Below, piece by piece: positions 8,018-15,997 of a DNA stretch of 64,000 nucleotides (within the stretch, counting starts at the first letter, position 1; every line of letters begins with the position of its first letter). The stretch covers positions 62,001 through 126,000 of the forward strand of contig DASXES010000144.1 in the NCBI GenBank assembly GCA_036489975.1, in the 5' to 3' direction. Below the pieces are notes generated by a model that made no database searches, was not told the origin of the DNA, and saw nothing but the letters and a program-made list of their open reading frames with translations. This DNA comes from Roseiarcus sp036489975. Its GTDB lineage: Bacteria > Pseudomonadota > Alphaproteobacteria > Rhizobiales > Beijerinckiaceae. The position numbers and the translations under genes were made by a program.

Positions 8018-9583
8018 ATGGAATTTACCGTTGTCGCCGATTTTATCAACCGAGGACCTGGAACGTGCGAAGAGTGCGCGGAGGCCGTTCCTCAACCCAG
8101 TGTGAGCCCGCAGATGACGACTGAGAGTCAAATCGCGCCTGAATCGGCGGCCGGGCTCGGCGGGACGCGGGGCGGGGCGTTCATCGCGCGCCCGGCCCGC
8201 TGGCGCCTGCCGATCGCCTATGGGTCGATCGCCCCGATCGCGCTTTGCATCGACCTGGCCCTGATCCTGGGGAGCGCGGCTGCCGCCGAGGCGATCTATC
8301 ACAAGGTCCCCGACGCGTTCGAGGGCGAATTTTCCCACACGATCGCCGCCGCGATCTTCGTCGCCATTCTGTTCGTAGCGGTCATGCGGGTGCAAAAGCT
8401 TTACAGTCCAACCCGGCTGATGCTGTGGGAAGACCAGGCTCGGAGCGTGCTCGCCGCCTGGTGCGGGGCCTTCCTGATCCTGGCGTCGGGCGTGTTCAGC
8501 TGGGGGGTAAGCCACGATCTGTCGCGTGGGGACGTTCTCTTTTTCTGGGCGGTTGGGGTCGTCGCGCTTCTCGGGCACAGGGTGGTCTGGAGGTTCGCTC
8601 TGCCGAGCGCCCTGGAAAGCGGCGCGCTCAAGGGCCGCACTATCGTCAGCCTGTCATGCGAGGAGAACGTTCCGCCCGAATTCACCGACAATCTGACCCG
8701 CCACGGCTACCACGCGGTGGCTCATTTCCATCTGCCTGAGAGCGGACCGGAGGCGGAAGGGATCATCGAAAGCGTCATTTCGCTCTGCCGCACGTCCGAC
8801 ATCAAGGAGATCATGCTGTTCGTCGATCCCGAGCGCCTGTCGAACGTCCGCTCGGTGGCGCGGGGGCTGAGAGTGCTGCCTTTGCCGGTCACCCTGGTTC
8901 CCTTCGGGACGCTCGCGCAATTGTTCCAGCGGGCCCGCTACGACATTGGCGACACGGTCGCCATCGAGCTTCAACGCGCTGCGCTGTCGCCCGGGGAGCA
9001 GGCGGTCAAGCGCGGGATCGATATTGTTCTGTCGGGGATCGGCCTGATTATCCTGTCGCCGATCCTCATCGCCGCCGCGATCGCCGTGCGGCTGGACTCG
9101 CCCGGTCCGGCGCTGTTCCGGCAGACGCGGCATGGCTTCAACGGGCGCCCGTTCCGGATTTTCAAGTTCCGCACCATGACCGTCATGGAAAACGGCGACG
9201 TGGTTGAGCAGGCGAGGAAGAGCGACAAACGGGTGACCAGGGTCGGCCGCTGGCTGCGCCGCTACAGCATTGACGAACTGCCCCAATTGCTCAACGTTTT
9301 CCTTGGCGACATGTCGCTGGTGGGGCCGCGTCCGCACGCCTCCGCGCACGAGCGCCACTTCACTTCCGTCATCGAGAAATACGCGTTCCGTCACCACGTT
9401 AAGTCCGGGATTACCGGCTGGGCGCAGGTTCACGGCGCGCGCGGCGAGACCGATACGCTCGACAAGATGCAGCGACGGGTCGAGCTCGATATCTGGTATA
9501 TCAACAATTGGAGCGTTTGGCTCGATTTCGCCGTCATGATAAGGACCATTTTGGTCGTCTTCATCAGCGATAACGCCCATTGA
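8018..9583 (+). CDS. Exopolysaccharide priming glycosyltransferase (undecaprenyl-phosphate sugar-1-P transferase)
   Basis: About 521 residues. The N-terminal half holds four to five membrane spans (AYGSIAPIALCIDLALILG, IAAAIFVAILFVAVM, AAWCGAFLILASGVF and others) and a nucleotide-fold-like segment. The C-terminal half is the bacterial sugar transferase domain: KRGIDIVLSGIGLIILSP, the FRIFKFRTM loop, YSIDELPQLLNVFLGDMSLVGPRP, and ITGWAQVHGARG. Such WcaJ/PssY-type enzymes transfer hexose-1-phosphate from UDP-sugar to undecaprenyl phosphate, the first step of exopolysaccharide assembly. Priming transferases are typical companions of exosortases, and one follows 80 bp downstream. The ATG at 8018 is preferred over an in-frame upstream ATG at 7910 because the extra residues look non-native; 8114 is also possible. 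Confidence 0.88.
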   Translation: MEFTVVADFINRGPGTCEECAEAVPQPSVSPQMTTESQIAPESAAGLGGTRGGAFIARPARWRLPIAYGSIAPIALCIDLALILGSAAAAEAIYHKVPDAFEGEFSHTIAAAIFVAILFVAVMRVQKLYSPTRLMLWEDQARSVLAAWCGAFLILASGVFSWGVSHDLSRGDVLFFWAVGVVALLGHRVVWRFALPSALESGALKGRTIVSLSCEENVPPEFTDNLTRHGYHAVAHFHLPESGPEAEGIIESVISLCRTSDIKEIMLFVDPERLSNVRSVARGLRVLPLPVTLVPFGTLAQLFQRARYDIGDTVAIELQRAALSPGEQAVKRGIDIVLSGIGLIILSPILIAAAIAVRLDSPGPALFRQTRHGFNGRPFRIFKFRTMTVMENGDVVEQARKSDKRVTRVGRWLRRYSIDELPQLLNVFLGDMSLVGPRPHASAHERHFTSVIEKYAFRHHVKSGITGWAQVHGARGETDTLDKMQRRVELDIWYINNWSVWLDFAVMIRTILVVFISDNAH

Positions 9584-9663
9584 AGACGCAGGCGGATCCG
9601 GGCTGGCCAAGCGCGCGGCTCCGGGACGCCGGGGAACCCGAGAGGACGCAAGAGAAAGCGGCC

Positions 9664-10602
9664 ATGTCGATCGAGTCGGTAAAAGCTGAGTCCGTTCGGC
9701 CAGCCTCGCTTGGCGCCCGCGTCGAAGGCCGCGGCGTCAACCTGGTCTTTGTCGGCGCGCTGGCGGCGTCGTTCTTCGTCGCCTACCTGCCAACCTATCT
9801 TAAGCTCGCAAACGGCGCCTGGCGCACCGAGCAGGAGGGGCACGGTCCCCTCATCATGCTGGCCGCAGCGTGGCTCGCCTGGCAGCAGCGCGACAAGCTC
9901 CGCGCCATCGAATTCAAGCCAGCGCTGGTCGCCGGCTGGATCATCTTGGTCCTGTCCCTGCTGGTGATGGCGGTCACGCGGTCACAGGACATCCCGATGA
10001 TCGAAGTGGCGACACAAATTCCGGTGCTCCTGGGATGCTTGCTGCTGATCGGCGGTTGGCCGCTGGCGCGCGTCTTCGCCTTTCCTCTCGCCTTCCTTGT
10101 CTTTTCCATACCCCCGCCGACCTGGCTGCTCGACGCGTTCACCGTGCCGTTGAAAGTCTGGATCTCCGATATCGTCTCAAATTTTCTGTACGATCTTGGC
10201 TATCCGGTCGCCCAGAACGGCGCGATGATCATGATCGGTTCCTACGAACTCATGGTCAAAGACGCTTGCTCGGGCATCAATTCGATCTTCGCCCTGTCTG
10301 CGATCGGCGTCTTCTACATTCATGAATTTGTAGGCAACAACTCGATCCGCAAGATCATCTTGATCCTGTCGATCGTTCCAATAACCGTTGGGGCCAACAT
10401 CTTCCGCGTCGTGACGCTGGTTCTGGGCGCCTACTACATCGGCGTCGACACAATCGAGGGCTTGTTCCACGACCTTACCGGCATTGCATTGTTCATCTTC
10501 GCGCTGATCCTGTTCTTCTTCCTCGACCGTGTCCTCATCGCTCTGGAATACTTGATCGGAAAGGCGCGTCGGCCCTGGAGCGGCGCTCGGACAGCGCTCT
10601 GA
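9664..10602 (+). CDS. Exosortase (XrtV/XrtB-like transpeptidase)
   Basis: 312 residues, about eight membrane spans. The catalytic residues known for exosortases are all present: Cys202 in VKDACSGINSIFAL, Arg248 in ANIFRVVTLVLG, and His269 in EGLFHDLTGIALF. Exosortases sit in the inner membrane and cut and transfer PEP-CTERM proteins. The protein encoded at the left edge of the window is one candidate substrate. The ATG at 9664 is preferred to the upstream TTG at 9580, which overlaps the stop of the glycosyltransferase gene. The small protein encoded at 10872 resembles the XrtV accessory protein, favouring the XrtV subtype; assignment by subtype is less certain than the family call. Confidence 0.9.
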   Translation: MSIESVKAESVRPASLGARVEGRGVNLVFVGALAASFFVAYLPTYLKLANGAWRTEQEGHGPLIMLAAAWLAWQQRDKLRAIEFKPALVAGWIILVLSLLVMAVTRSQDIPMIEVATQIPVLLGCLLLIGGWPLARVFAFPLAFLVFSIPPPTWLLDAFTVPLKVWISDIVSNFLYDLGYPVAQNGAMIMIGSYELMVKDACSGINSIFALSAIGVFYIHEFVGNNSIRKIILILSIVPITVGANIFRVVTLVLGAYYIGVDTIEGLFHDLTGIALFIFALILFFFLDRVLIALEYLIGKARRPWSGARTAL

Positions 10603-10871
10603 AATCCGGCGGGCCGAAACCGGCGCTGGCGAGTTCCGGCCCTAGGAGCAAGTTTCGCGGACAGGAACGCCGGCTTCATCGCCCGGCGGCCTGAATTGGA
10701 GCCGGAGCCGCCGGAGCGGGAAGTCGAAGGACGCTCGATCCGACCCGGCAAGGCTTTTTTCACATTTAAGCCGTCAGTTTGGCGCGTTCCTTTTGGGCTT
10801 TCGGTTTATGACGTCTGGGGAACGGCTGGACTGACAAATCGCGCTCGGCAGAAAACGGTTGGACCGATAGC

Positions 10872-11117
10872 ATGCAGACGGTCTACGATTTTGTCACGGT
10901 GATATGCTTCATATGCATCGTCGTCACCTATTTCATGTTCACCGAAGGGGGCATGAAAGTCCTGGCGCATTTCATGCTGCCGGCGGTGGCGTTCGCGCTC
11001 GCCAATCAGCTCGGCAATCATGCCGGAAACAACGTGCCGATGAACGCCCTCGCGGTCATCCTGATCGTCGCTGGAATCGGCTACACCTTCATAATCGTCA
11101 GACACAGTCCCTCTTGA
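10872..11117 (+). CDS. XrtV sorting-system accessory protein (small membrane protein)
   Basis: 81 residues: an N-terminal YDFVTVICFICIVVTYFMF helix, a middle segment ending in ALANQLGNHAGN, and a second helix NALAVILIVAGIGYTFIIV. Small proteins with the pattern YDxVTxxxF...ANxLGN occur next to exosortase V genes, and this gene follows the exosortase by 270 bp on the same strand. Its exact role in sorting is not known. Placement and pattern support the call; the family name is from memory and could be checked with the NCBIfam model. Confidence 0.7.
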   Translation: MQTVYDFVTVICFICIVVTYFMFTEGGMKVLAHFMLPAVAFALANQLGNHAGNNVPMNALAVILIVAGIGYTFIIVRHSPS

Positions 11118-11349
11118 GCCGAAGCGAAGCTGTCCCTGTCTTGCGCTTGTCTTGACGCGGACAGTCGGATTCGACTGAAAAAAGTTCATGAAAAGAGCCG
11201 TTGTTTGAAGGGCCCTTGCGGCGATGAGCCTAGCTGGCGGCAAAGGCGGCTGCAGGTTTGCAATTTAACATTCGGGTTTAGCGTCTCACAACAGCCGGCC
11301 GCTATGGCTCGGCCAGCGGATCTTCGCCGCTCGCGACCGAGGCGCCCGC

Positions 11350-13314
11350 ATGATCACCGCCGCAGAAATTCAAATGATCCGCAATGCGGATCCCGGTGTT
11401 GTCTTGCCGGGCATCGATACGACGGCCGGCAATCCCTACGCCACGTCGACGCTGCTCGACTTCACCAAGATCACCCAGGCCTCCAGCGCGCCCTACTTTT
11501 ACACGCCTTCCAGAAACACCGTGACCGTCACGCAGGCCGGCGCGGTGCTCAGCGGCATCAATTTCGGCTCGGCGACGGTGCTGGTCGGCGCCAACGATGT
11601 GACGATCAAGGACTGCACCTTCACCGGGACGACCGGCTTTTACGCGGTCGAGCAGGTTACCGCCGCCAGCGGGCTTACGGTGGAAAACAGCACCTTCACC
11701 GGCACCAAATCGCCGACTGAGTCCAACGTATGGATCGGCTCTGTCCAGGGCTCCATGACGATCGAGGACAACAGCTTTTTGAATTCGCCAGCCGACGCGA
11801 TCGATATGCACGCGGGCGTCGTCAGCGGTAATTATTTCTCCGGCGCCGGGTATTTGCCGGGAGCCCATGCCGATGCGATCTGGGTGCCGAGCTCGACCGG
11901 GGCCACCATCACGAACAATCTGATCGACGGGACGACGAATGCGGACTCCCCCGCCAACGTGAACAGCGATCTGCGGATCACCAATGAGGCAGGCAATACG
12001 AGCAACGTGACCATTTCCGGCAATTACCTGCTCGGCGGCGCATATACCGTCGAAGCCGGAAGCACCAACACGACGTACACGATCAGCAATGTTTCGGTCG
12101 CCAACAATTACATCGGGTACGGTGTGTTTGGCGCCTATTACCCCACCACGGCGGGGGTCACCGTGACCGGCACCACGGCCATCGACTTCACCAACCCGAC
12201 GCCTTCGATCCAGGCCCAGGCCGTCTACCAGGCTGCCGGTCTTCCGACAGCGAATGTGGTTTCAGCGACGGCCGGCGTTGTCTGGGCCATTGCCAGCGGG
12301 TCGACTCCGACGACGGTCCTCGGGAACAGCATCGTGGGGGAGGATCTGCAGGGCGGGGCGGGCGAAACGAACTTTATCGGCGGCGCCGGCACACAACATC
12401 TGTACGCCGGCAAGGGCGTCAACATTCTCACCTATCTCGCCATGAGCGATGGCGGCGACACGGTGGCGGGTTTCGATCCGGCCAAGGACCTGATCGATCT
12501 CAGCCACGTGGATGCCGACCTCACGGCGGCTGGCGTGCAGAACTTCACTTTCATCGGCTCCGGCGCATTCGACGGCGCTGCCGAAGTGCGCTATCAGCTG
12601 AACCTGGCGAGTAACACCACCACCGTCCAGGCGGCGCTCGCAGGCGACACGTCAGTCGATTTCAGCATCACCCTCCAGGGACTGTTTCCGCTGACCGCGG
12701 CCAATTTCGCGCTCACGGCGGCTCAGTCCTCGGCCGATTTCGCGGCCGGCGCGGCCGTGACCGCGACCAAGGTCACAACAGCTGTCGGCGCGCCGACCGA
12801 ATACACAATTTCCAACATCCAGAACAAATCCTACACGTCCTACCAATCGTTCTACGGCTCGACCATTGCGGCCGATGACCTGAACCTCAGTCCGACCGCA
12901 AACAAACTCGCCCTCTACGCCGCCAGCATGACGGTCACGCGGGGCGGCGGCAGCGAGTCGCTGCGGATCGGGACGGCGGCCGCGGATACGCTCGGCTACC
13001 ATCCCGTCGAGACCATCGACGCGACCACCAGCGGGGGCGAGCAGTTCATCTTCAGCGCCGGCTTCGGGGCCGAGACGATCAACGGCTTCGCGGTTTCGGG
13101 GGCAAGTCCGGACACTATTGATCTGGCGTCGTCGTCGTTTTCCTATCTGACCGCGGGCATGTCGGAGGCTGAAGACCTCGCGGCCGTACTGGCCCACGCC
13201 AGCAGCAGCGCGTCCGGCCTGACGATCTCCGACTCGGATGGCGACAGCCTTACCCTCACGGGGGTGACCGCCGCGATGGTCGCCGCCAACCCCTCAATGT
13301 TCGATTTCACCTGA
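11350..13314 (+). CDS. Large beta-helix protein with RTX-like C-terminal repeats, probably secreted
   Basis: 654 residues, rich in Thr, Ala, Ser, Gly and Asn. Residues about 50-280 hold repeated short strands (VTIKDCTF, LTVENSTF, MTIEDNSF, ATITNNLI, VTISGNYL, VSVANNYI), the hallmark of a right-handed parallel beta-helix as in pectate lyases and surface polysaccharide-modifying proteins. Residues about 340-380 (GGAGETNFIGGAG..GGDTVAGFDPAKDLIDLS) and about 560-600 (GGEQFIFSAGFGAETINGF..DTIDLAS) resemble degenerate RTX/serralysin C-terminal units. There is no N-terminal signal peptide, so type I secretion through the C-terminus (ending MFDFT) is more likely than Sec. No PEP-CTERM motif. It follows the exosortase genes by 230 bp. 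Enzymatic activity is not assigned. Confidence 0.75.
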   Translation: MITAAEIQMIRNADPGVVLPGIDTTAGNPYATSTLLDFTKITQASSAPYFYTPSRNTVTVTQAGAVLSGINFGSATVLVGANDVTIKDCTFTGTTGFYAVEQVTAASGLTVENSTFTGTKSPTESNVWIGSVQGSMTIEDNSFLNSPADAIDMHAGVVSGNYFSGAGYLPGAHADAIWVPSSTGATITNNLIDGTTNADSPANVNSDLRITNEAGNTSNVTISGNYLLGGAYTVEAGSTNTTYTISNVSVANNYIGYGVFGAYYPTTAGVTVTGTTAIDFTNPTPSIQAQAVYQAAGLPTANVVSATAGVVWAIASGSTPTTVLGNSIVGEDLQGGAGETNFIGGAGTQHLYAGKGVNILTYLAMSDGGDTVAGFDPAKDLIDLSHVDADLTAAGVQNFTFIGSGAFDGAAEVRYQLNLASNTTTVQAALAGDTSVDFSITLQGLFPLTAANFALTAAQSSADFAAGAAVTATKVTTAVGAPTEYTISNIQNKSYTSYQSFYGSTIAADDLNLSPTANKLALYAASMTVTRGGGSESLRIGTAAADTLGYHPVETIDATTSGGEQFIFSAGFGAETINGFAVSGASPDTIDLASSSFSYLTAGMSEAEDLAAVLAHASSSASGLTISDSDGDSLTLTGVTAAMVAANPSMFDFT

Positions 13315-13693
13315 GTTCGCAGAAGGACGGGGATCGCCGAGCCGTCACGCCCGCCGATCAGAGGTTGGCCGCCCGCGATTTACGCGTGCGACCCTGCATG
13401 GGAGCGGCGGCGGAACGGCCAGGCGATTAGGAGCGTGGCCGCCCAACCCCAAAGGGCGGCGCGGCCGCCCGCTGCAAGCGCGCCGAGCGACACGGGTTCT
13501 CCCGCGCCGGCACGCGCTCCAGTTGTGGTCGAACCACGGACAAGATCGTGGCCGGCGGGCGCGATCCGGCCTGGGTCGGGGCATCGACGCCCGCCGCGCG
13601 GATCACCATAACTTTAATTGAGAACCAGTCCGTCTTTCCTGCGCGGCGCCACGGTTGCTCTGGATGCCTGCCGCGGCGTGCTAGAGTTGAACC
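13315..13693. other. Intergenic region, no gene seen
   Basis: GC-rich stretch between the beta-helix gene and the EamA transporter gene. It holds a 7-bp stem hairpin (GGGCGGC at 13454, GCCGCCC ending at 13470) without a following T-run. No convincing coding sequence or promoter was recognised. Confidence 0.4.
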
Positions 13694-14764
13694 ATGTCCG
13701 ACAGCGGCCCGTCGCGCAATCTACTTTGGCCTGGCGTCCCCCTCGCTCTGGCGTCGGCCGCTCTGTTTGGCGCGTCTACCCCGTTTGCGAAGCTGCTTTT
13801 GGAATCGGCCGATCCGCAACTCCTGGCTGGGCTCCTTTATCTGGGGGCAGGTGTCGGACTTGCGATTGGCCAATCGGCTCGGTCCGTACTGGGGATCAGG
13901 ACGTCGGAAGCGCCGCTGCGGCGGGCTGATATGCCTTGGCTGATTGTGATCGTTCTGTCCGGCGGCGTCATAGGACCGCTGTTCCTGATGCTAGGGCTCG
14001 CTCGAACTTCAGCCGCGTCCGGTTCGCTTATGCTCAATCTCGAAGGATTGGCGACCATGGTCATTGCATGGGTCGCGTTCCGGGAGAATGTTGATCGGCG
14101 CCTCCTGCTCGGCGCGGCTTCCATCCTTGCAGGCGCGGTCGTGCTGTCCTGGCGGGCGCACGGGATACGCCTCGACGAAGGCGGCTTGCTGATCGCGGCG
14201 GCGTGTCTCGCGTGGGGCCTCGACAACAACCTGACGCGTAAATTGTCATCGGCCGACCCGATCGTCATCGCGCTGATCAAGGGCCTTGTGGCGGGAAGCG
14301 CGAACCTGACCATGGCGCTGTTTCTTGGCGCGCGCTTGCCGTCGATCGGCGCGATGGGCGCGGCGCTGCTCCTCGGATTTTTTAGCGTCGGGGTGAGTCT
14401 CGTGCTGTTTGTCCTGGCGCTTCGTTATCTCGGCAGCGCCCGAACGGGAGCCTATTTCTCGCTCGCTCCCTTCCTCGGCGCGATTATCGCGATCGTTCTG
14501 CTCAGCGATCCGATAACGACGCAACTGATCGTCGCCGGAGTCCTTATGACGTTCGGCCTCTGGCTACATCTGACCGAACGCCACAATCATGAGCATACGC
14601 ACGATGCGATCGAGCACGAACACAGACACGTCCATGACGAGCACCATCGACATTCGCACGACGGGGCGGTGACGGAGCCGCATGCGCATTGGCATCGGCA
14701 TGAGCCGCTTCGGCATCAGCATCCGCACTATCCGGACCTGCATCATCGTCATGAGCATGGCTAG
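13694..14764 (+). CDS. EamA/DMT-family transporter with histidine-rich C-terminal tail
   Basis: 356 residues. Two EamA repeats give ten membrane spans (residues about 12-290), with the usual motif in repeat 1 (LASAALFGASTPFAKLLL) and repeat 2 (LLIAAACLAWGLDNNLTRKL). Drug/metabolite transporters of this fold export or import small molecules. After the last helix (GVLMTFGLWLHLTE) comes a tail of about 63 residues with 23 histidines in HxH and HH patterns. This is likely a cytoplasmic metal-binding segment and suggests a link to divalent metal handling (Ni, Co, Zn or Cu), which is inference only. The gene ends 20 bp before the remnants of a DJ-1/AraC pair. Confidence 0.88.
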   Translation: MSDSGPSRNLLWPGVPLALASAALFGASTPFAKLLLESADPQLLAGLLYLGAGVGLAIGQSARSVLGIRTSEAPLRRADMPWLIVIVLSGGVIGPLFLMLGLARTSAASGSLMLNLEGLATMVIAWVAFRENVDRRLLLGAASILAGAVVLSWRAHGIRLDEGGLLIAAACLAWGLDNNLTRKLSSADPIVIALIKGLVAGSANLTMALFLGARLPSIGAMGAALLLGFFSVGVSLVLFVLALRYLGSARTGAYFSLAPFLGAIIAIVLLSDPITTQLIVAGVLMTFGLWLHLTERHNHEHTHDAIEHEHRHVHDEHHRHSHDGAVTEPHAHWHRHEPLRHQHPHYPDLHHRHEHG

Positions 14765-14783
14765 GTCGAGCCGAATTGTGAGC

Positions 14784-14870
14784 TCAGTCGCAGAGAGGCA
14801 AGAGCACCTCGAACGGACTGGTCAGGTCGATCTGGTCGAGGTCGTCGAACACGAGCGACCCGATCCTCAG
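14784..14870 (-). pseudogene. Remnant of DJ-1/PfpI (isonitrile hydratase-like) N-terminus
   Basis: On the minus strand, 28 codons read LRIGSLVFDDLDQIDLTSPF and on to EVLLPLCD, then a stop. This matches the start of DJ-1/PfpI proteins of the InhA type (M-IGFLLFxGxxQLDLTGPxEVL). The initiating ATG has become CTG and everything downstream is missing, replaced by the end of the EamA gene. It lies back to back with an AraC C-terminal remnant at 14880-14996. The two probably derive from a divergent DJ-1/GlxA-type pair that suffered deletions. Confidence 0.65.
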
Positions 14871-14879
14871 GTGAACGGC

Positions 14880-14996
14880 TTCTGGAAACATGGGGCGGCG
14901 CGCTGCGGGTTCGGCTCGGAAGAGACGATGCGGCGAAGTTTCGTGCGGCTCCAGGGCGTGAGCCCGTCAGACTATCAACGGCGCTTCGGCGGTTGA
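14880..14996 (+). pseudogene. Remnant of GlxA/AraC-family regulator C-terminus
   Basis: The last 38 codons before a TGA at 14994-14996 read as the second helix-turn-helix end of AraC-type regulators: ARCGFGSEETMRRSFVRL followed by GVSPSDYQRRF. This is the signature of the GlxA branch (amidase-like plus AraC). The N-terminal DJ-1-like domain and the first helix-turn-helix are missing, and the frame upstream reads through unrelated sequence, so no functional gene remains. Confidence 0.75.
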
Positions 14997-15015
14997 GGGC
15001 GTGCGGGGCGATCCT

Positions 15016-15942
15016 CTACCAGAGCTGCCTCACGGTGAGCCGCACGGTTTGCGAATAGGGTTCGCTCGCGGGCTTGGCGACGACGCGCTCGTAGTTGAGG
15101 CCGAGATCGGCGCCGCGCCACAGGCGCAGTCCCATGCCCGCGCCGATCCGGAGCGTGTTCGCCATATTGTCCTGGTCGATGCCGTCGACGCTCGTCTCTC
15201 CGCCGAGATTGTAATAGGCGTCCGCCGAGAGCCAGAGCGCGTCGGTGACATTGCGGCTCAAATGCTCCTCGAGGCGCAGCAGCGGCTTCTGTGCGAGCGT
15301 TTGCGCCCCATTCACGAGGTAATTGCCGTTGTCGGTGAAAATTCGCCCCGCGACATAGGTCTCGATCCACGTCCATCCTTGATCGGGCGTGTAGCTGAAA
15401 TTGACGGTCGGTGAGATCATCCAGCGGTTGGCGCTCGGGTTGATCGGCGAGGCCGGCTGATAGGTTCCAAGCGGCGTCGTGACGAGCAGGTGGAAGCTCG
15501 AAAAGGTCTGGGGAACGAAGGACTGGAACTGCTCGCGGGTCAGCGCCGGGGCGCCAAAAATGTTCATCTGCCAGAGGAAGCCGACGTCGGAGACGCCGTT
15601 CGTGCTGGCGCGAAATGGGCCGGCGCTGGTGTCGATCAGCGCATAGGGCAGAACGAGCGAGAAGCCTCCGGTCCGCCCCCAGTAGTCCATGATGCGGGTG
15701 ATGACGACCGACTGGGCGAACACGTTGGCGCGAACGCCGGGGACCGTGTCCGTCCCGTCCTCGGGCGTGACGGAGGTGGTGTACCCGGCATTGTAGTTGA
15801 GGAGCCAGGTGTCGACCGGCGCGTTGAGATAGTCGCGCGCCGAGCCGGCGTGCGCGGTCGCCGCCGTCCACAGGACCGCCGAGACCCCTGCGCTGGCGAG
15901 CGCCCTCAACCGCTTCGCTGGACGCATGCTCCCCGCCTGCAT
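15016..15942 (-). CDS. Outer-membrane beta-barrel protein, Phenol_MetA_deg/SphA-like
   Basis: 308 residues: a signal peptide (cleavage near AHAG), then alternating amphipathic strands, ending VRLTVRQLW with the terminal aromatic residue typical of outer-membrane barrels. Features such as GGFSLVLPYALID, SDVGFLWQMNIFGAPAL and NYNAGY fit the family Phenol_MetA_deg (PF13557), which includes proteins in pathways for hydrophobic aromatic or lipid-like substrates; the role is thought to be uptake or channel formation. The gene starts 55 bp after the end of the P450 gene on the same strand, so the two are probably one operon. The ATG at 15942 has GGGAG seven bases upstream; an in-frame ATG at 15927 is an alternative. 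Confidence 0.8.
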   Translation of the reverse strand: MQAGSMRPAKRLRALASAGVSAVLWTAATAHAGSARDYLNAPVDTWLLNYNAGYTTSVTPEDGTDTVPGVRANVFAQSVVITRIMDYWGRTGGFSLVLPYALIDTSAGPFRASTNGVSDVGFLWQMNIFGAPALTREQFQSFVPQTFSSFHLLVTTPLGTYQPASPINPSANRWMISPTVNFSYTPDQGWTWIETYVAGRIFTDNGNYLVNGAQTLAQKPLLRLEEHLSRNVTDALWLSADAYYNLGGETSVDGIDQDNMANTLRIGAGMGLRLWRGADLGLNYERVVAKPASEPYSQTVRLTVRQLW

Positions 15943-15997
15943 CGCGCATCTCCCAATCGCGCCCTCGCTCTCAAAGCGCGCGCCGGGTCTTTGGCGC

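Noticed and set aside
9664..10602. Exosortase as an archaeosortase or EpsH fused with an EpsI domain
   Set aside because: The protein ends shortly after the last helix; no EpsI-like domain follows, and the separate 81-residue protein has a different pattern.
13454..13470. GGGCGGC/GCCGCCC hairpin as a terminator
   Set aside because: No T-run follows and the distance to the upstream gene is about 140 bp; could be chance in such GC-rich sequence.
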